Shown piece after piece: positions 31,787 to 41,088 of a stretch of 64,000 nt of DNA. The DNA is taken from NCBI RefSeq assembly GCF_000696095.1, contig NZ_BAYX01000021.1:1-64000 (forward strand). The letters run 5' to 3'. The notes under the pieces were generated by a model. That model saw nothing but the letters and a program-made list of their open reading frames with translations. It searched no databases and was not told the DNA's origin. Every line of letters begins with the position of its first letter. The first letter of the stretch is position 1. Source of the DNA: Rhizobium rhizogenes NBRC 13257 (GTDB taxonomy: Bacteria > Pseudomonadota > Alphaproteobacteria > Rhizobiales > Rhizobiaceae). The position numbers and the translations under genes were made by a program.

Positions 31787-32797
31787 TTACTGAGCGCTTT
31801 GGCTTCTCATAGCCTCGGAGAGATTGCCCGAGGCTGCGAACCCATCGAGACCCGTTGCAACGACCGATACCCGGAACACCCCATCAAGGGTTCTGTCGAA
31901 GATCGCTCCGACAACGATATCGGCATCATCGAGGACTTCGTCGCGTATGCGGCTGGCGGCCTCATCCACTTCGAACAACGTCATGTCCGTGCCGCCGGAA
32001 ATGGAGATCAGCACGCCCCGCGCGCCCTTCATGCTCATATCGTCAAGAAGCGGGTTGGCGACGGCAGCCTCTGCCGCCCTCAGCGCCCGGCCCTCTCCGC
32101 TCGCTTCGCCGGTTCCCATCATGGCTCGGCCCATTCCGCGCATGACGGATTTGACGTCGGCAAAATCAAGGTTGATGAGGCCTTCCTTGACGATCAGATC
32201 CGTGATGCAGCTAACACCGGCAAACAGGACCCGGTCGGCGGTCACAAAAGCGTTCGCGAAGGTGGTCGTGGCATCCGCAATGCGAAACAGATTCTGATTT
32301 GGAATAACGATGACAGTGTCCGCGCTTTCACGCAGGCGCTCGATACCCTCGTTGGCGGTCCGCATGCGTCGGTTGCCTTCGAACGTGAAGGGCTTGGTGA
32401 CGACGCCCACCGTGAGAATCCCCGCCTCGCGCGCCGCTTGAGCGATGATCGGAGCCGCGCCCGTGCCGGTGCCGCCACCCATACCGGCCGTGATGAAGCA
32501 CATATGCGTGCCCCGGAGGTGGTCCATGATTTCATCGATGGATTCCTCGGCGGCAGCGCGTCCGATTTCCGGCAGGGAGCCAGCGCCGAGACCTTCGGTC
32601 ACCTGGGTCCCGAGCTGAATGCGCCGCGCTGCGCTCGACATCGCGAGCGCCTGCGCATCCGTGTTTGCCGCAATGAATTCAACGCCCTGAAGCTCTTCCG
32701 CGATCATATTGTTAATCGCGTTGCCGCCGCCGCCACCGACACCGACGATGGAAATCTTCGGTATCACTTCGGATAATGATGTGCGGATGTCGGCCAT
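31787..32797 (-). CDS. Short FtsZ paralog
   Basis: A 336-residue tubulin-like GTPase. The GTP-binding signature is GGGTGTG (107-113); the N-terminal GVGGGGGNAINNM and the T7 loop NLDFADVKSVM are intact. The protein stops just after the core globular domain (VVATGLDGF) with about 17 more residues, so the long linker and the C-terminal peptide that binds FtsA/ZipA are absent. Rhizobia are known to carry such a second, truncated ftsZ. It lies alone, outside any dcw cluster. The main cell-division ftsZ should be elsewhere. Confidence 0.93.
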   Translation of the reverse strand: MADIRTSLSEVIPKISIVGVGGGGGNAINNMIAEELQGVEFIAANTDAQALAMSSAARRIQLGTQVTEGLGAGSLPEIGRAAAEESIDEIMDHLRGTHMCFITAGMGGGTGTGAAPIIAQAAREAGILTVGVVTKPFTFEGNRRMRTANEGIERLRESADTVIVIPNQNLFRIADATTTFANAFVTADRVLFAGVSCITDLIVKEGLINLDFADVKSVMRGMGRAMMGTGEASGEGRALRAAEAAVANPLLDDMSMKGARGVLISISGGTDMTLFEVDEAASRIRDEVLDDADIVVGAIFDRTLDGVFRVSVVATGLDGFAASGNLSEAMRSQSAQ

Positions 32798-32974
32798 GAA
32801 GGTCCCCTTGAATCAATTTCAATCGCGATCACCTGCCATTCGCGGGAACTGGCATAAAGCGATTCGCGAGAGCATAACGATCCTGATGAGGAACGCGTGA
32901 GCATTGCGGCATATGCTGGGCGACGTCCACAAGATAATGAATTTAATGCCTGGCGATGGTCGGCATGTTAAAGC

Positions 32975-33006
32975 GCGAGCCCCCGGATCAAACACCGGGA
33001 GCCCGC
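32975..33006 (-). terminator. Hairpin downstream of the DJ-1 gene
   Basis: On the minus strand a 12-bp stem with two G-U pairs (arms at 32975-32986 and 32995-33006, 8-base loop) is followed by GCTTTAA. A 14-bp palindrome CTCAGCCGGCTGAG at 33023-33036 precedes it right after the stop codon. The T-run is weak. Confidence 0.4.
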
Positions 33007-33037
33007 AGCGACCAACGCAATTCTCAGCCGGCTGAGG

Positions 33038-33712
33038 TTAGATCGAGGCCAGGCGGGCGAGGATGGCTTCTCGCGCCGCCCGCGAGCCGGCCAAACGCTG
33101 CTTCACCCTGGCAAGCACCTCGGCTGTCGCCTCTTCTGGTGTCCCCGAATGGAACGGCGGCGCCGGCGCGTACTCCAGCGAGAGCTGGATCATCTCGGCT
33201 TCCTCCTGGCCGCGCAGGGCTGCGACGACAGCCAGCCCGAAGTCGATACCGGCCGTTACCCCGCCGGCCGTGATGAGATTGCCGTCTTGAACGATGCGGC
33301 CCGCGGTCGGGATAGCCCCGAAATGGGCGAGAAAATCATGGGCATTCCAATGCGTCGTTGCCTTCCTGCCCTTGAGCAGCCCGACCGCGCCGAGAACGAG
33401 GGAGCCAGTGCAAACCGAGGTCACGAAACGCGCTTGCGCCGCTTGTGCGCGGATAAAGGACAAGACAACCTCATCTTCGAGCAACGCGTTCACGCCAGCG
33501 CCGCCCGGCACGCAGATAACGTCGAGTTGAGGGCAATCTTCGAAAGTCGTCGTCGGCTGCAACACCAGTTTCGTTGAGGCTACTATCGGCGCGACATCCT
33601 TCCAGACCAGATGGACCTCCGCGCCTTCCGTCGAGGCGAAGACCTCGTAAGGCCCTGTCAGATCGAGTTGCTGAACGCCGGGAAAGGTGAGCAGGCCGAA
33701 ACGGATCGTCAT
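33038..33712 (-). CDS. DJ-1/PfpI family protein
   Basis: A 224-residue class I glutamine amidotransferase-like protein. IRFGLLTFPGVQQLDLTGPYEVF begins the fold, the nucleophile Cys101 lies in SVCTGSLVLG, and ATTHW, AGGVTAGIDFGL follow as in isonitrile hydratase-like members. ATG 33712 is six bases after GGAG. It is divergent from a regulator whose N-terminal half is the same domain. Enzymatic activity (hydratase, glyoxalase III or none) cannot be told from sequence. Confidence 0.87.
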   Translation of the reverse strand: MTIRFGLLTFPGVQQLDLTGPYEVFASTEGAEVHLVWKDVAPIVASTKLVLQPTTTFEDCPQLDVICVPGGAGVNALLEDEVVLSFIRAQAAQARFVTSVCTGSLVLGAVGLLKGRKATTHWNAHDFLAHFGAIPTAGRIVQDGNLITAGGVTAGIDFGLAVVAALRGQEEAEMIQLSLEYAPAPPFHSGTPEEATAEVLARVKQRLAGSRAAREAILARLASI

Positions 33713-33768
33713 ATTCATCTCCAAAGATTGACTTCAGCAAGCTTACGCGATCACTATCTGGCGTATTT

Positions 33769-33794
33769 GCCAATGTACCCTCATTTTGAGCCAA
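33769..33794. promoter_or_regulatory. Direct repeat, candidate AraC-type binding site
   Basis: GCCAA occurs at 33769-33773 and 33790-33794, exactly 21 bases (two helical turns) apart, in the gap between the divergent DJ-1 and DJ-1/AraC genes. TGGC-N6-GCCA (33759-33772) overlaps the first copy. AraC-family proteins often bind such repeats. Confidence 0.3.
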
Positions 33795-33797
33795 ACT

Positions 33798-34748
33798 ATG
33801 CGCCGCATCGAAATTCTCGCCTTCGAAAACGCCCAGCTGCTCGACGTAACCGGGCCACTGCAGGTGTTTACAAGTGCCAATGAAGCAGCTCTCGCAGCGG
33901 GTCTGCCAAGACCCTATGACGCGATCACGGTCGCAACGAGCCCACAGACCGGGACGACCTCGGGTCTGTCACTTGCGACCGCACCACTGCCCGACGATGA
34001 TATCGAGATCGATACCTTGATCGTCGCAGGCGGCCGGGGCGTGAACAAGGCGTGTGAGGACGTCGCTCTCATCGACTGGATCCGCCGGCGTTCGGCAAGG
34101 GCGCGGCGGACGGCATCGGTTTGCAGCGGTGCCTTTCTTCTCGCCGAAGCGGGCCTGCTGGAGGGCAAACTCGCTGTGACGCATTGGCATCGTTGCACCG
34201 AGTTCTCCAAGCGCTTTCCGAATGTGAAGCTGGAACCCGATCCGATCTTCATTCAGGATGGAGAGATATGGACGTCGGCGGGCGTAACCGCCGGTATCGA
34301 TCTGACCTTGGCGCTGGTCGAGGCGGATCTCGGCCGGAAACTGGCACTGGCCGTTGCACGTGAGCTCGTCGTCTTCCTCAAGCGGCCAGGCGGCCAGGCG
34401 CAGTTCAGCACCATGCTGACGCTGCAGGAGGGCGGCGAGCGCTTCGATCGCTTGCACGGATGGATCATGGACAATCTGCGCGCGGACCTCTCGCTGCCGG
34501 CCCTTGCCGATCAGGCCAACATGAGCGCACGCAGCTTCTCGCGGCATTATCGCCAGGCGACGGGACGTACACCGGCCAGGGCTGTCGAAGATATTCGCGT
34601 CGAGGCCGTGCGCCGGCTTCTGGAACAGGGCCTTTCCGTCCGCCAGGCACGCATGCGCTGCGGCTTTGGTTCAGAGGAAACCCTGCGGCGAGGCTTTCTG
34701 AGAAGCTTTGGCACTACGCCGCAAGCCTTTCGTGATCATTTCGGGTAG
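33798..34748 (+). CDS. DJ-1/AraC-type transcriptional regulator (FtrA/GlxA-like)
   Basis: A 316-residue regulator. Residues about 1-190 are a DJ-1/PfpI domain (IEILAFENAQLLDVTGPLQVF, VCSGAFLLAEAGLL, ASAGVTAGIDL-type TSAGVTAGIDLTLALVE). The C-terminal ~100 residues are an AraC DNA-binding domain (LSLPALADQANMSARSFSRHYRQATGRTPA ... CGFGSEETLRRGFLRSFGTTPQAFR). ATG 33798 is used; TTG 33786 is also possible, and neither has a good ribosome binding site. It probably controls the divergent DJ-1 gene. Confidence 0.9.
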   Translation: MRRIEILAFENAQLLDVTGPLQVFTSANEAALAAGLPRPYDAITVATSPQTGTTSGLSLATAPLPDDDIEIDTLIVAGGRGVNKACEDVALIDWIRRRSARARRTASVCSGAFLLAEAGLLEGKLAVTHWHRCTEFSKRFPNVKLEPDPIFIQDGEIWTSAGVTAGIDLTLALVEADLGRKLALAVARELVVFLKRPGGQAQFSTMLTLQEGGERFDRLHGWIMDNLRADLSLPALADQANMSARSFSRHYRQATGRTPARAVEDIRVEAVRRLLEQGLSVRQARMRCGFGSEETLRRGFLRSFGTTPQAFRDHFG

Positions 34749-34833
34749 TTTAGCCGCACGATATGAACTCGCATTGAGGCATTTGCCTCGCCTGACAAAG
34801 CCTGCGATTAACCCTTCCTGATCAGAGGACGCC

Positions 34834-35379
34834 ATGCTTACCTTGGAAACCTCACGGCTGATCTTCCGTCCTTGGCAAGACCGGGATCGCGCACCATTCG
34901 CCGCCATCAATGCCGATCCCGAGACGCGCCAGTATTATTATCCAAGCCTGCTCACGCCTGCGGAAACGGACGCAATGATCGATGAGGCCAATGAACAATT
35001 GGCGAGCGAAGGGTTTGGTTTTCTTGCCGTCGAGCGCAAGGCGGACGGCGTCTTGATCGGTGGGGCCGGTCTATCGCGTCCCGGCCCCGAAGTTCCCGGC
35101 AACTTTCCCCTCGAGATCGGCTGGATTCTCGGACGCTCCTACTGGCGACAGGGCTATGCGACGGAAGCTAGCCATTGCTGCCTCGACTTCGTGTGGAAGG
35201 AATTGCAGATAAAAGAGGTGATCGGCTACACCTCGACCATCAACACTCCCTCGCGCTGCGCTATGGAAAAGATCGGCATGGTGCATATGGAAGACGCCGA
35301 TTTTGAGGATACGACCGTTCCCGTCGGACACGTCCTGCGCCCGCATGTGCTCTATCGGATCAGCCGCCCCTTTCGCTAG
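34834..35379 (+). CDS. GNAT-family acetyltransferase (RimJ/RimL type)
   Basis: A 181-residue protein starting LETSRLIFRPWQDRDRAPFAAINADPE, the standard opening of the RimJ/RimL group. The acetyl-CoA site region reads EIGWILGRSYWRQGYATEA, and NTPSRCAMEKIGM is the conserved C-terminal motif. Substrate unknown. It is convergent with the ntaA-like gene. Confidence 0.88.
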   Translation: MLTLETSRLIFRPWQDRDRAPFAAINADPETRQYYYPSLLTPAETDAMIDEANEQLASEGFGFLAVERKADGVLIGGAGLSRPGPEVPGNFPLEIGWILGRSYWRQGYATEASHCCLDFVWKELQIKEVIGYTSTINTPSRCAMEKIGMVHMEDADFEDTTVPVGHVLRPHVLYRISRPFR

Positions 35380-35394
35380 GAGCGGCCTGGCGTT

Positions 35395-36753
35395 TCAACG
35401 CGAGCCGCCGCGAAATGCCGCGCCGGCATGGCGAGCCGGCAATCGGTCGCCCTCGCGGAAGATCCGGTTTCGCAGCGATCCCTCTGCATAGGCTGTTTTG
35501 TAGAGACCACGATCCTGCAAGGCAGGCACGACGATGTCGATGAAGTCCTCGTAGCTCTCCGGCGTCACCGTTCGCGTCAGATTGAACCCGTCGATCTCGC
35601 CTTCGGTGATCCAGCTTTCGAGCTCATCGGCAATCTCAGTGGCATCGCCGACGATAACGGGATAGCGACCGCCGACGGCGAGCTCCTTCAGCAATTGCCG
35701 CTTCGTCCAGCCGCGCTGCTGTGCGAGCTGCGTTGCCGACTGGATGGCGTTGGAGGTGCCATAGGAAATCGGATCGTCCAGCTCGTAGCGGGAAAAATCG
35801 ATGCCGGTGCTGGCCGCGAAATGCGCCAGTCCCGCTTCTGGGCTCGCATGGCGCAGATAGTCTTCGTATTTTTCTCGCGCCGCCTGCCGCGAGTGGTCCG
35901 GGATCACGGTAATCCCGACAAATATCTTCACGTCCTCTGGCCGCCGCCCCGCCTCGACAACCGCCTGCCTCAGAATGCGCGATGTGGTCCGCGCCGCGGT
36001 CTTGTCGGTCGCGGTGATGAACACACATTCCGCGTGCCTCGCCGCAAACTGGCGACCCCGCCCCGACGTGCCGGCCTGATAGAGCACCGGCGTCCGCTGA
36101 ATGGACGGCTCGGAGAGGTGGTAGCCATCGACCTGATAGAAAGGTCCGCGATGATGGATCGGCCGAACCTTGGCCGGATCGGCGAAAATACGCGCCTGCC
36201 GGTCGGCGCGCACAGCATCGTCATCCCAGCTTCCTTCCCAGAGCTTGTAGAGCACCTCCAGATAGTCGTCCGCGCGATCATAGCGCGAGTCGTGATCCGC
36301 CTGCCCATCCTGGCCGAGGGCGCGTGCGGCGCTGTCGAGGTAGCCGGTGACGATGTTCCAGCCGACGCGGCCGCCGGTCAGATGGTCGAGCGTCGACATG
36401 CGGCGCGCGAAGAGATGGGGCGCTTCGGAATTGAGGTTGACGGTAATGCCGAAACCGAGATGGCGCGTCACCGCCGCCATGCCGGACACCAGGAGCAGCG
36501 GATCGTTGACCGGAAGCTGGATGGATTCGCGCAGCGTCAGGTCGACGGAGTTCTGATAGATGTCATAGACGCCGACGATATCGGCAAGGAATATGCCGTC
36601 GAACAGGCCACGTTCCAGCGTCTCGGCAAGCGACGTCCAGTAGTTCAACGTCTTGTATTGATCCGATCGGTCACGCGGATGCGTCCAGAGACCATGATTG
36701 ATATGGCCGACGGAGTTCATGTTGAAGGCATTGAGGAGTATCTGCTTTTTCAT
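35395..36753 (-). CDS. NtaA/SnaA/DszA-type FMNH2-dependent monooxygenase
   Basis: A 452-residue bacterial-luciferase-like monooxygenase of the NtaA/SnaA/DszA/SoxA group. Diagnostic stretches: NHGLWTHPRDRSDQYKTLNYW, GLFDGIFLADIVGVYD, APHLFARRMSTLDHLTGGRVGWNIVTGY and VLYQAGTSGRGRQFAARHAE. Such enzymes oxidise organosulfur compounds or aminopolycarboxylates with FMNH2 from a separate reductase. Last gene of the metQNI-sfnB operon, which argues for an organosulfur substrate. Confidence 0.87.
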   Translation of the reverse strand: MKKQILLNAFNMNSVGHINHGLWTHPRDRSDQYKTLNYWTSLAETLERGLFDGIFLADIVGVYDIYQNSVDLTLRESIQLPVNDPLLLVSGMAAVTRHLGFGITVNLNSEAPHLFARRMSTLDHLTGGRVGWNIVTGYLDSAARALGQDGQADHDSRYDRADDYLEVLYKLWEGSWDDDAVRADRQARIFADPAKVRPIHHRGPFYQVDGYHLSEPSIQRTPVLYQAGTSGRGRQFAARHAECVFITATDKTAARTTSRILRQAVVEAGRRPEDVKIFVGITVIPDHSRQAAREKYEDYLRHASPEAGLAHFAASTGIDFSRYELDDPISYGTSNAIQSATQLAQQRGWTKRQLLKELAVGGRYPVIVGDATEIADELESWITEGEIDGFNLTRTVTPESYEDFIDIVVPALQDRGLYKTAYAEGSLRNRIFREGDRLPARHAGAAFRGGSR

Positions 36754-36765
36754 GACATCGATGAC

Positions 36766-38004
36766 CTATATCGCGCCATGGCGTGGCGGCAGCTTGCCGT
36801 TCAGATAGTAGTTGCCGACCGCCTGATACTTCCAGCGCACCGGATCATGCAGCGTGTGTGTCCGCACATTGCGCCAGTAGCGATCAAAATTGTCCTCAGA
36901 CAGCGTCGAGGATGTGCCGGACAGTTCGAACAGCTTGTTGGCGGCGAGCAGCCCGGCCTTCGTTGCCAGGATTTTCGCTTCCGCCACGGCGATCGACGCA
37001 CGCGCGACGCTCTCTTCCGTCATATCGGCCCGCACTGCATCGATCTCCGCCGCGGCACGATCAAGCAGCACCTGCGCCGCCCGCAGCCGTAGCCAGACAT
37101 TGCCGACCTGATGCAACGTCAGAGGATCCTCGGTAGCGCGATCGACCTTGGCATCCAGCCAGGGACGGGCGCGCTCACGGATGAAGCGCAGCATCTCCTG
37201 ATAGGCACCGAAGCCGATGCCGAGATCGATGGCCGCATGCATGATCTGCGCGAATGGCCCGATGGTCGTCGGCCGCTCGAAGGAGGTTTGGAACGGCACA
37301 ACCCATTCCGGCTCTACCCTGACCCGCTCGAACAACACCGTACCACTGCCGGTTACACGTTGCCCGAAGCCATCCCAGTCGTCATGGATGGTGACGCCCG
37401 GCGCGTCCCGGGGCACGAAGGCGAGATAGGTGACAGGTGCGCCGTCTTCCTCGGCAACGACGAGGGTCGGAATCCAGTGGGCATAGATCGCGCCCGTGCA
37501 ATAGAACTTCTTTCCGTCGACATACCAGCCACCCGGATCGCGCACGAGCCGGGTGCGGCGCTTGAAATCGCGCTGACCGATTTCGGCGAGTGCATTGCCC
37601 AGCCGCTCGCCGGCCAGCACGCGCTCGTAGAAAAAAGCCTTCTGTTCCGCGCTCCCACCGACGCGAAGCACCTCCAGCGCGTAGTAATGGTTCTGCGGAA
37701 TCTGCGACAGCGATCCGTCCGCGGCACCGATGGTGACGATCGTCTGCGCGACGGTCTTTGCCGAAACGCCGGCCCCGCCATACTCACGGGGAACGGTAAT
37801 CCCCCAGAGGCCGCTGGTGCTGTACTGGTCGAGTTCCGCCCAGGGCAGAAGCCGTTCGCTATCCCGCGATGAGGCGCTTGCCGCAAAATCGGTGGCAAGA
37901 CGTTCCGCGATCTTAAGTGCCTGCGCATCATCACGGATGATATCGGCGGGGCGACTTGGCGGCGGCGCGGGAGAAACCGGCTTGGGTGAGTTGATCTCGG
38001 TCAT
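36766..38004 (-). CDS. SfnB-type acyl-CoA dehydrogenase-like oxidoreductase
   Basis: A 412-residue member of the SfnB/DszC branch of acyl-CoA dehydrogenases, used as flavin-dependent monooxygenases in sulfur acquisition. ERLLPWAELDQYSTSGLWGITVPREYGGAGVS and QIPQNHYYALEVLR open the domain; the C-terminus NVRTHTLHDPVRWKYQAVGNYYLNG is the group's hallmark with its conserved HTLHDP. It is a paralog of the gene 15 bases upstream, sharing most motifs. The pair may act on different sulfone/sulfonate substrates (inference). Confidence 0.86.
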   Translation of the reverse strand: MTEINSPKPVSPAPPPSRPADIIRDDAQALKIAERLATDFAASASSRDSERLLPWAELDQYSTSGLWGITVPREYGGAGVSAKTVAQTIVTIGAADGSLSQIPQNHYYALEVLRVGGSAEQKAFFYERVLAGERLGNALAEIGQRDFKRRTRLVRDPGGWYVDGKKFYCTGAIYAHWIPTLVVAEEDGAPVTYLAFVPRDAPGVTIHDDWDGFGQRVTGSGTVLFERVRVEPEWVVPFQTSFERPTTIGPFAQIMHAAIDLGIGFGAYQEMLRFIRERARPWLDAKVDRATEDPLTLHQVGNVWLRLRAAQVLLDRAAAEIDAVRADMTEESVARASIAVAEAKILATKAGLLAANKLFELSGTSSTLSEDNFDRYWRNVRTHTLHDPVRWKYQAVGNYYLNGKLPPRHGAI

Positions 38005-38019
38005 GTCGCTTTCGCGCTC

Positions 38020-39279
38020 CTAATTCCACTGATGACGGGCGGGAAAGACACCGTTGAGCTGGTAGTTACCAAGCAGGTGATATTTCCAACGCACTGGATC
38101 GTGCAGCGTATGCACCCGCGCGTTGCGCCAATGCCGGTCGAGATTGTGCCCGGCGCGGGTTGCGGCTGACCCTGCCAGATCGAACAGCTTCTCGGTTGCT
38201 TCGAGCGCGATCTCCGTCGTCAGGATCTTCGCTTCGGCAACGGCTGCCGACGCCCGCGCGCTGGACGCCTCGGTGATCGGCGCACGCGCTACCTCGTCCA
38301 GCACCTCACCGGCGGCGTAGAGCAGAGCCTGCGCGGCATGCAGTTCGGTGTAGAGATGGCCGATCTCGTGGATGATGGTCGGATCGTCGCTTGCCGATTG
38401 CAGACCGGAATCCATCCAGGGACGGGCATAGTCCCTGACGAAAGTAACCGTATCCTCGATCGCGGCTTTAGCGATACCGGCATCGATCGCCACCTGGATC
38501 AGTTGTGAGACAGGGCCGGTGATGCCCGGACGGTCGGCAAGCTGCCAGACGGGGAAAACCTGTTCGCTGCCAATGGCAACATCGGTGAATTCCACAGTAC
38601 CACTCGCCGTTGTCCGCTGGCCGAAAGAGGACCAGTCGTCGATAACATTGACGCCGCTAGCGTCATAGGGTGCCCAAACCTGAACCGGGCGCTCCTGATC
38701 GTCGATGGCGCGTGTCGGGATCCAGTGCGCGAAAAGTGCTCCCGTCGAATAGAAACGCCGACCGGTGAGCCTCAGCCCGTCAGGCGTCTGGCGCAGACGC
38801 GTCGTGCTGACATTGACGGCATTGCGGCCGCGCTCCGGTCCGGCATTGCCGATACGATAGCCCCGGAGAATATCGCCATAGAAACGGCGCTTCTGCTCTT
38901 CCGTGCCGATCTCGCGCAACAGCGACAGCACGCCGAACTGGTTCTGCGGGATCTGCCCAAGCGCCGGATCGGCCGCACAGAGGATCTCAAAGACCTTGGC
39001 GAGCGTGACATGGGAAACTTCGGCGCCGCCATAGGCGTTCGGTACGGTGATGCCGCCGAGGCCGCTTTCCGTATAGAGATCGATCTCCTCCCAGGGGAGC
39101 CGCCGTTCGCGGTCGCGCTCGGACGCCCCCGCCCGGAATTTTTCGACCAGCGCCTCGGCGGCCTTGATCGCCTGATCGTCGGTTTCGATCAGCCGGGGCG
39201 GCCATGGCGGTGCCGGTCGGCGCGGCTCCGGCTTTTCGGTGGATATAGTGTTCGAGCCCGTGGGGTAGGCATCGGTCAT
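38020..39279 (-). CDS. SfnB-type acyl-CoA dehydrogenase-like oxidoreductase, second copy
   Basis: A 419-residue paralog of the adjacent protein: RLPWEEIDLYTESGLGGITVPNAYGGAEVS, QIPQNQFGVLSLLR and NARVHTLHDPVRWKYHLLGNYQLNG. CAGGAG stands before ATG 39279. It lies 20 bases downstream of metI, in the same operon. The tandem copies probably arose by duplication. Confidence 0.86.
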   Translation of the reverse strand: MTDAYPTGSNTISTEKPEPRRPAPPWPPRLIETDDQAIKAAEALVEKFRAGASERDRERRLPWEEIDLYTESGLGGITVPNAYGGAEVSHVTLAKVFEILCAADPALGQIPQNQFGVLSLLREIGTEEQKRRFYGDILRGYRIGNAGPERGRNAVNVSTTRLRQTPDGLRLTGRRFYSTGALFAHWIPTRAIDDQERPVQVWAPYDASGVNVIDDWSSFGQRTTASGTVEFTDVAIGSEQVFPVWQLADRPGITGPVSQLIQVAIDAGIAKAAIEDTVTFVRDYARPWMDSGLQSASDDPTIIHEIGHLYTELHAAQALLYAAGEVLDEVARAPITEASSARASAAVAEAKILTTEIALEATEKLFDLAGSAATRAGHNLDRHWRNARVHTLHDPVRWKYHLLGNYQLNGVFPARHQWN

Positions 39280-39299
39280 GCAAAACTCCTGAGAAAACG

Positions 39300-39953
39300 T
39301 CAGCGCGCCCGCAGGCGGCTAACGGCATAGTCGCCGGTGAACTGCACGATGCAGACGAGCGCGATGAGGACGACGATGACCATGGCCATCACGGTCGTGT
39401 CGTAGCGTTGATAGCCGTAGCGGATCGCCATATCGCCGAGGCCGCCGGCACCAATGGCGCCCGCCATGGCGGAGGCGCCGATCATGCTGACGATGGTGAT
39501 GGTGAAGCCGCCGACGATGCCTGGCAGTGCTTCCGGCAGGAGCACATGGCGAACGATGTGCCAGCGGCGGCAACCGATCGCCTGCGCCGCCTCGATCAGC
39601 CCGGCATCGACCTCACGCAGGCTGACCTCGGCAATGCGGGCGAAGAAAGGCGTGGCGCTGATGGACAATGGTACGATCGCGGCCCAGACGCCGATCGTGG
39701 TGCCGGTCAACAACCGCGTCAGCGGCAAGAGGGCGACCAGAAGCACGATGAAGGGGGTGGCGCGAAAGCCATTGATAAGTGCCGCCAGCACCCGGTTGAG
39801 GCGCGGTGCATGGATAAGGCCGCCCGGCCCCGACAGCACCAAGAATACCGCTAAAGGAATACCGATCGCAAGGGCGAAGACGGCGGAGACGCCGACCATG
39901 ACGATGGTGTCGAGCAATGCCTGCCACAGGCGTTCATACATCAACGTCGACAT
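39300..39953 (-). CDS. metI: MetI-type ABC transporter permease
   Basis: A 217-residue membrane protein with about five transmembrane segments. NGFRATPFIVLLVALLPLTRLLTGTTIG and AIGCRRWHIVRHVLLPEALPGIVGGFT (EAA loop) match MetI of the methionine/organosulfur (MUT) family. I use ATG 39953, behind AAGGATATTGGGCT; a start at 39974 is possible. It overlaps metN by 20 bases. Confidence 0.9.
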   Translation of the reverse strand: MSTLMYERLWQALLDTIVMVGVSAVFALAIGIPLAVFLVLSGPGGLIHAPRLNRVLAALINGFRATPFIVLLVALLPLTRLLTGTTIGVWAAIVPLSISATPFFARIAEVSLREVDAGLIEAAQAIGCRRWHIVRHVLLPEALPGIVGGFTITIVSMIGASAMAGAIGAGGLGDMAIRYGYQRYDTTVMAMVIVVLIALVCIVQFTGDYAVSRLRAR

Positions 39954-41088
39954 AGCCCAATATCCTTGTCTCATGCGCCAATCCGGCGAGCCCCGGCAGC
40001 CTGCGGTTCTCTGGTCGGCGCGTGGCGATCAGCAACCGACCGTGAACATGGCCGTCGATCCGGTCTAGCGAACTTTGCAGCAGCCGGACCGGCGCGCCGA
40101 TGGCGGCGGCAATGGCGGCAATATCCGGCTCCAACCCGCCTTCGCCCGTATAGGACAACGCGATGATCGCATCTTCGCGGCGGGCAGGATCGGCCTCCAA
40201 CCGCAAGCGTCGTGCCACGTCCTCGGGGATATCGCGATGCAGCGGCTGCAGCAGCGCGCGGGTGGCGGCATGCTGTGGATTGCCGAAGACGCGCCAGACC
40301 GGACCGGACTCGACCATGCTGCCCTGCTCGAGGACGACGACATGATCGCAGATCTCGCGGATGACGCTCATCTCATGGGTGATCAGCACGATGGTCAGGT
40401 TGAGGCGGCGATTGATATCCTTCAGCAACTGCAGGATGGACAGCGTCGTCTCCGGATCGAGCGCCGATGTCGCCTCGTCGCACAGCAGGATTTCCGGGTG
40501 ATGAACCAGAGCGCGGGCAATGCCGACGCGCTGCTTCTGCCCGCCGGACAGGCGTGAGGGATAGGTGTCGCGCTTGTCCTCGAGCCCGACAAGCGCGAGA
40601 ACCTCGGCGACCCGCTCCTCGATCTGGCGGCGCGGCACGCCCGCCACGATCAGCGGCAGCGCGACATTGCCCCACACAGTCTTGGCGGACAGCAGGTTGA
40701 AATGCTGGAAGATCATGCCGACCCGGCGGCGGAGCGCCACCAGCGCATCCTCATCATATCCGCCGATATCCTCTCCGTCGACGAGAACGCGGCCGCTTGT
40801 CGGTTTTTCCAGCCGATTGATCGTCCTGAGCAGGCTCGACTTGCCGGCACCGCTGCGCCCGATAATGCCGTAGATCGCGCCTGCCGGTATATCCAGGCTG
40901 ATGTCCTGCAGCGCCTGCACCGATCCCGCCGAAGACGTATAGGTCTTGCCGATCCCCTCGAAGACGACGGAACCCGGGCGTTGCCCGGGCTCGGCGCCCT
41001 GCTCCTCGAGCACCGTCTGGCTGCGCTCCGCGCACGGAACGGGCCAGACCGTGGCCGGAGCGATATCGCTGTCGATCACGGCAGCCAT
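39934..41088 (-). CDS. metN: MetN-type ABC transporter ATP-binding protein
   Basis: A 384-residue ATPase with a roughly 40-residue N-terminal extension before the ABC domain. Walker A GRSGAGKSS (77-85), LSGGQKQRVGIARAL and ILLCDEATSALDPET follow. The C-terminal ~90 residues form a NIL-type regulatory domain (EDAIIALSYTGEGGLEPDIAAIAAAIG), which in E. coli MetN senses intracellular methionine. It overlaps metQ by 13 bases. Confidence 0.92.
   Translation of the reverse strand: MAAVIDSDIAPATVWPVPCAERSQTVLEEQGAEPGQRPGSVVFEGIGKTYTSSAGSVQALQDISLDIPAGAIYGIIGRSGAGKSSLLRTINRLEKPTSGRVLVDGEDIGGYDEDALVALRRRVGMIFQHFNLLSAKTVWGNVALPLIVAGVPRRQIEERVAEVLALVGLEDKRDTYPSRLSGGQKQRVGIARALVHHPEILLCDEATSALDPETTLSILQLLKDINRRLNLTIVLITHEMSVIREICDHVVVLEQGSMVESGPVWRVFGNPQHAATRALLQPLHRDIPEDVARRLRLEADPARREDAIIALSYTGEGGLEPDIAAIAAAIGAPVRLLQSSLDRIDGHVHGRLLIATRRPENRRLPGLAGLAHETRILGYVDVDV

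Noticed and set aside
35428..37092. 554-codon plus-strand ORF
   Set aside because: Antisense to ntaA-like and sfnB genes, which have clear family motifs.
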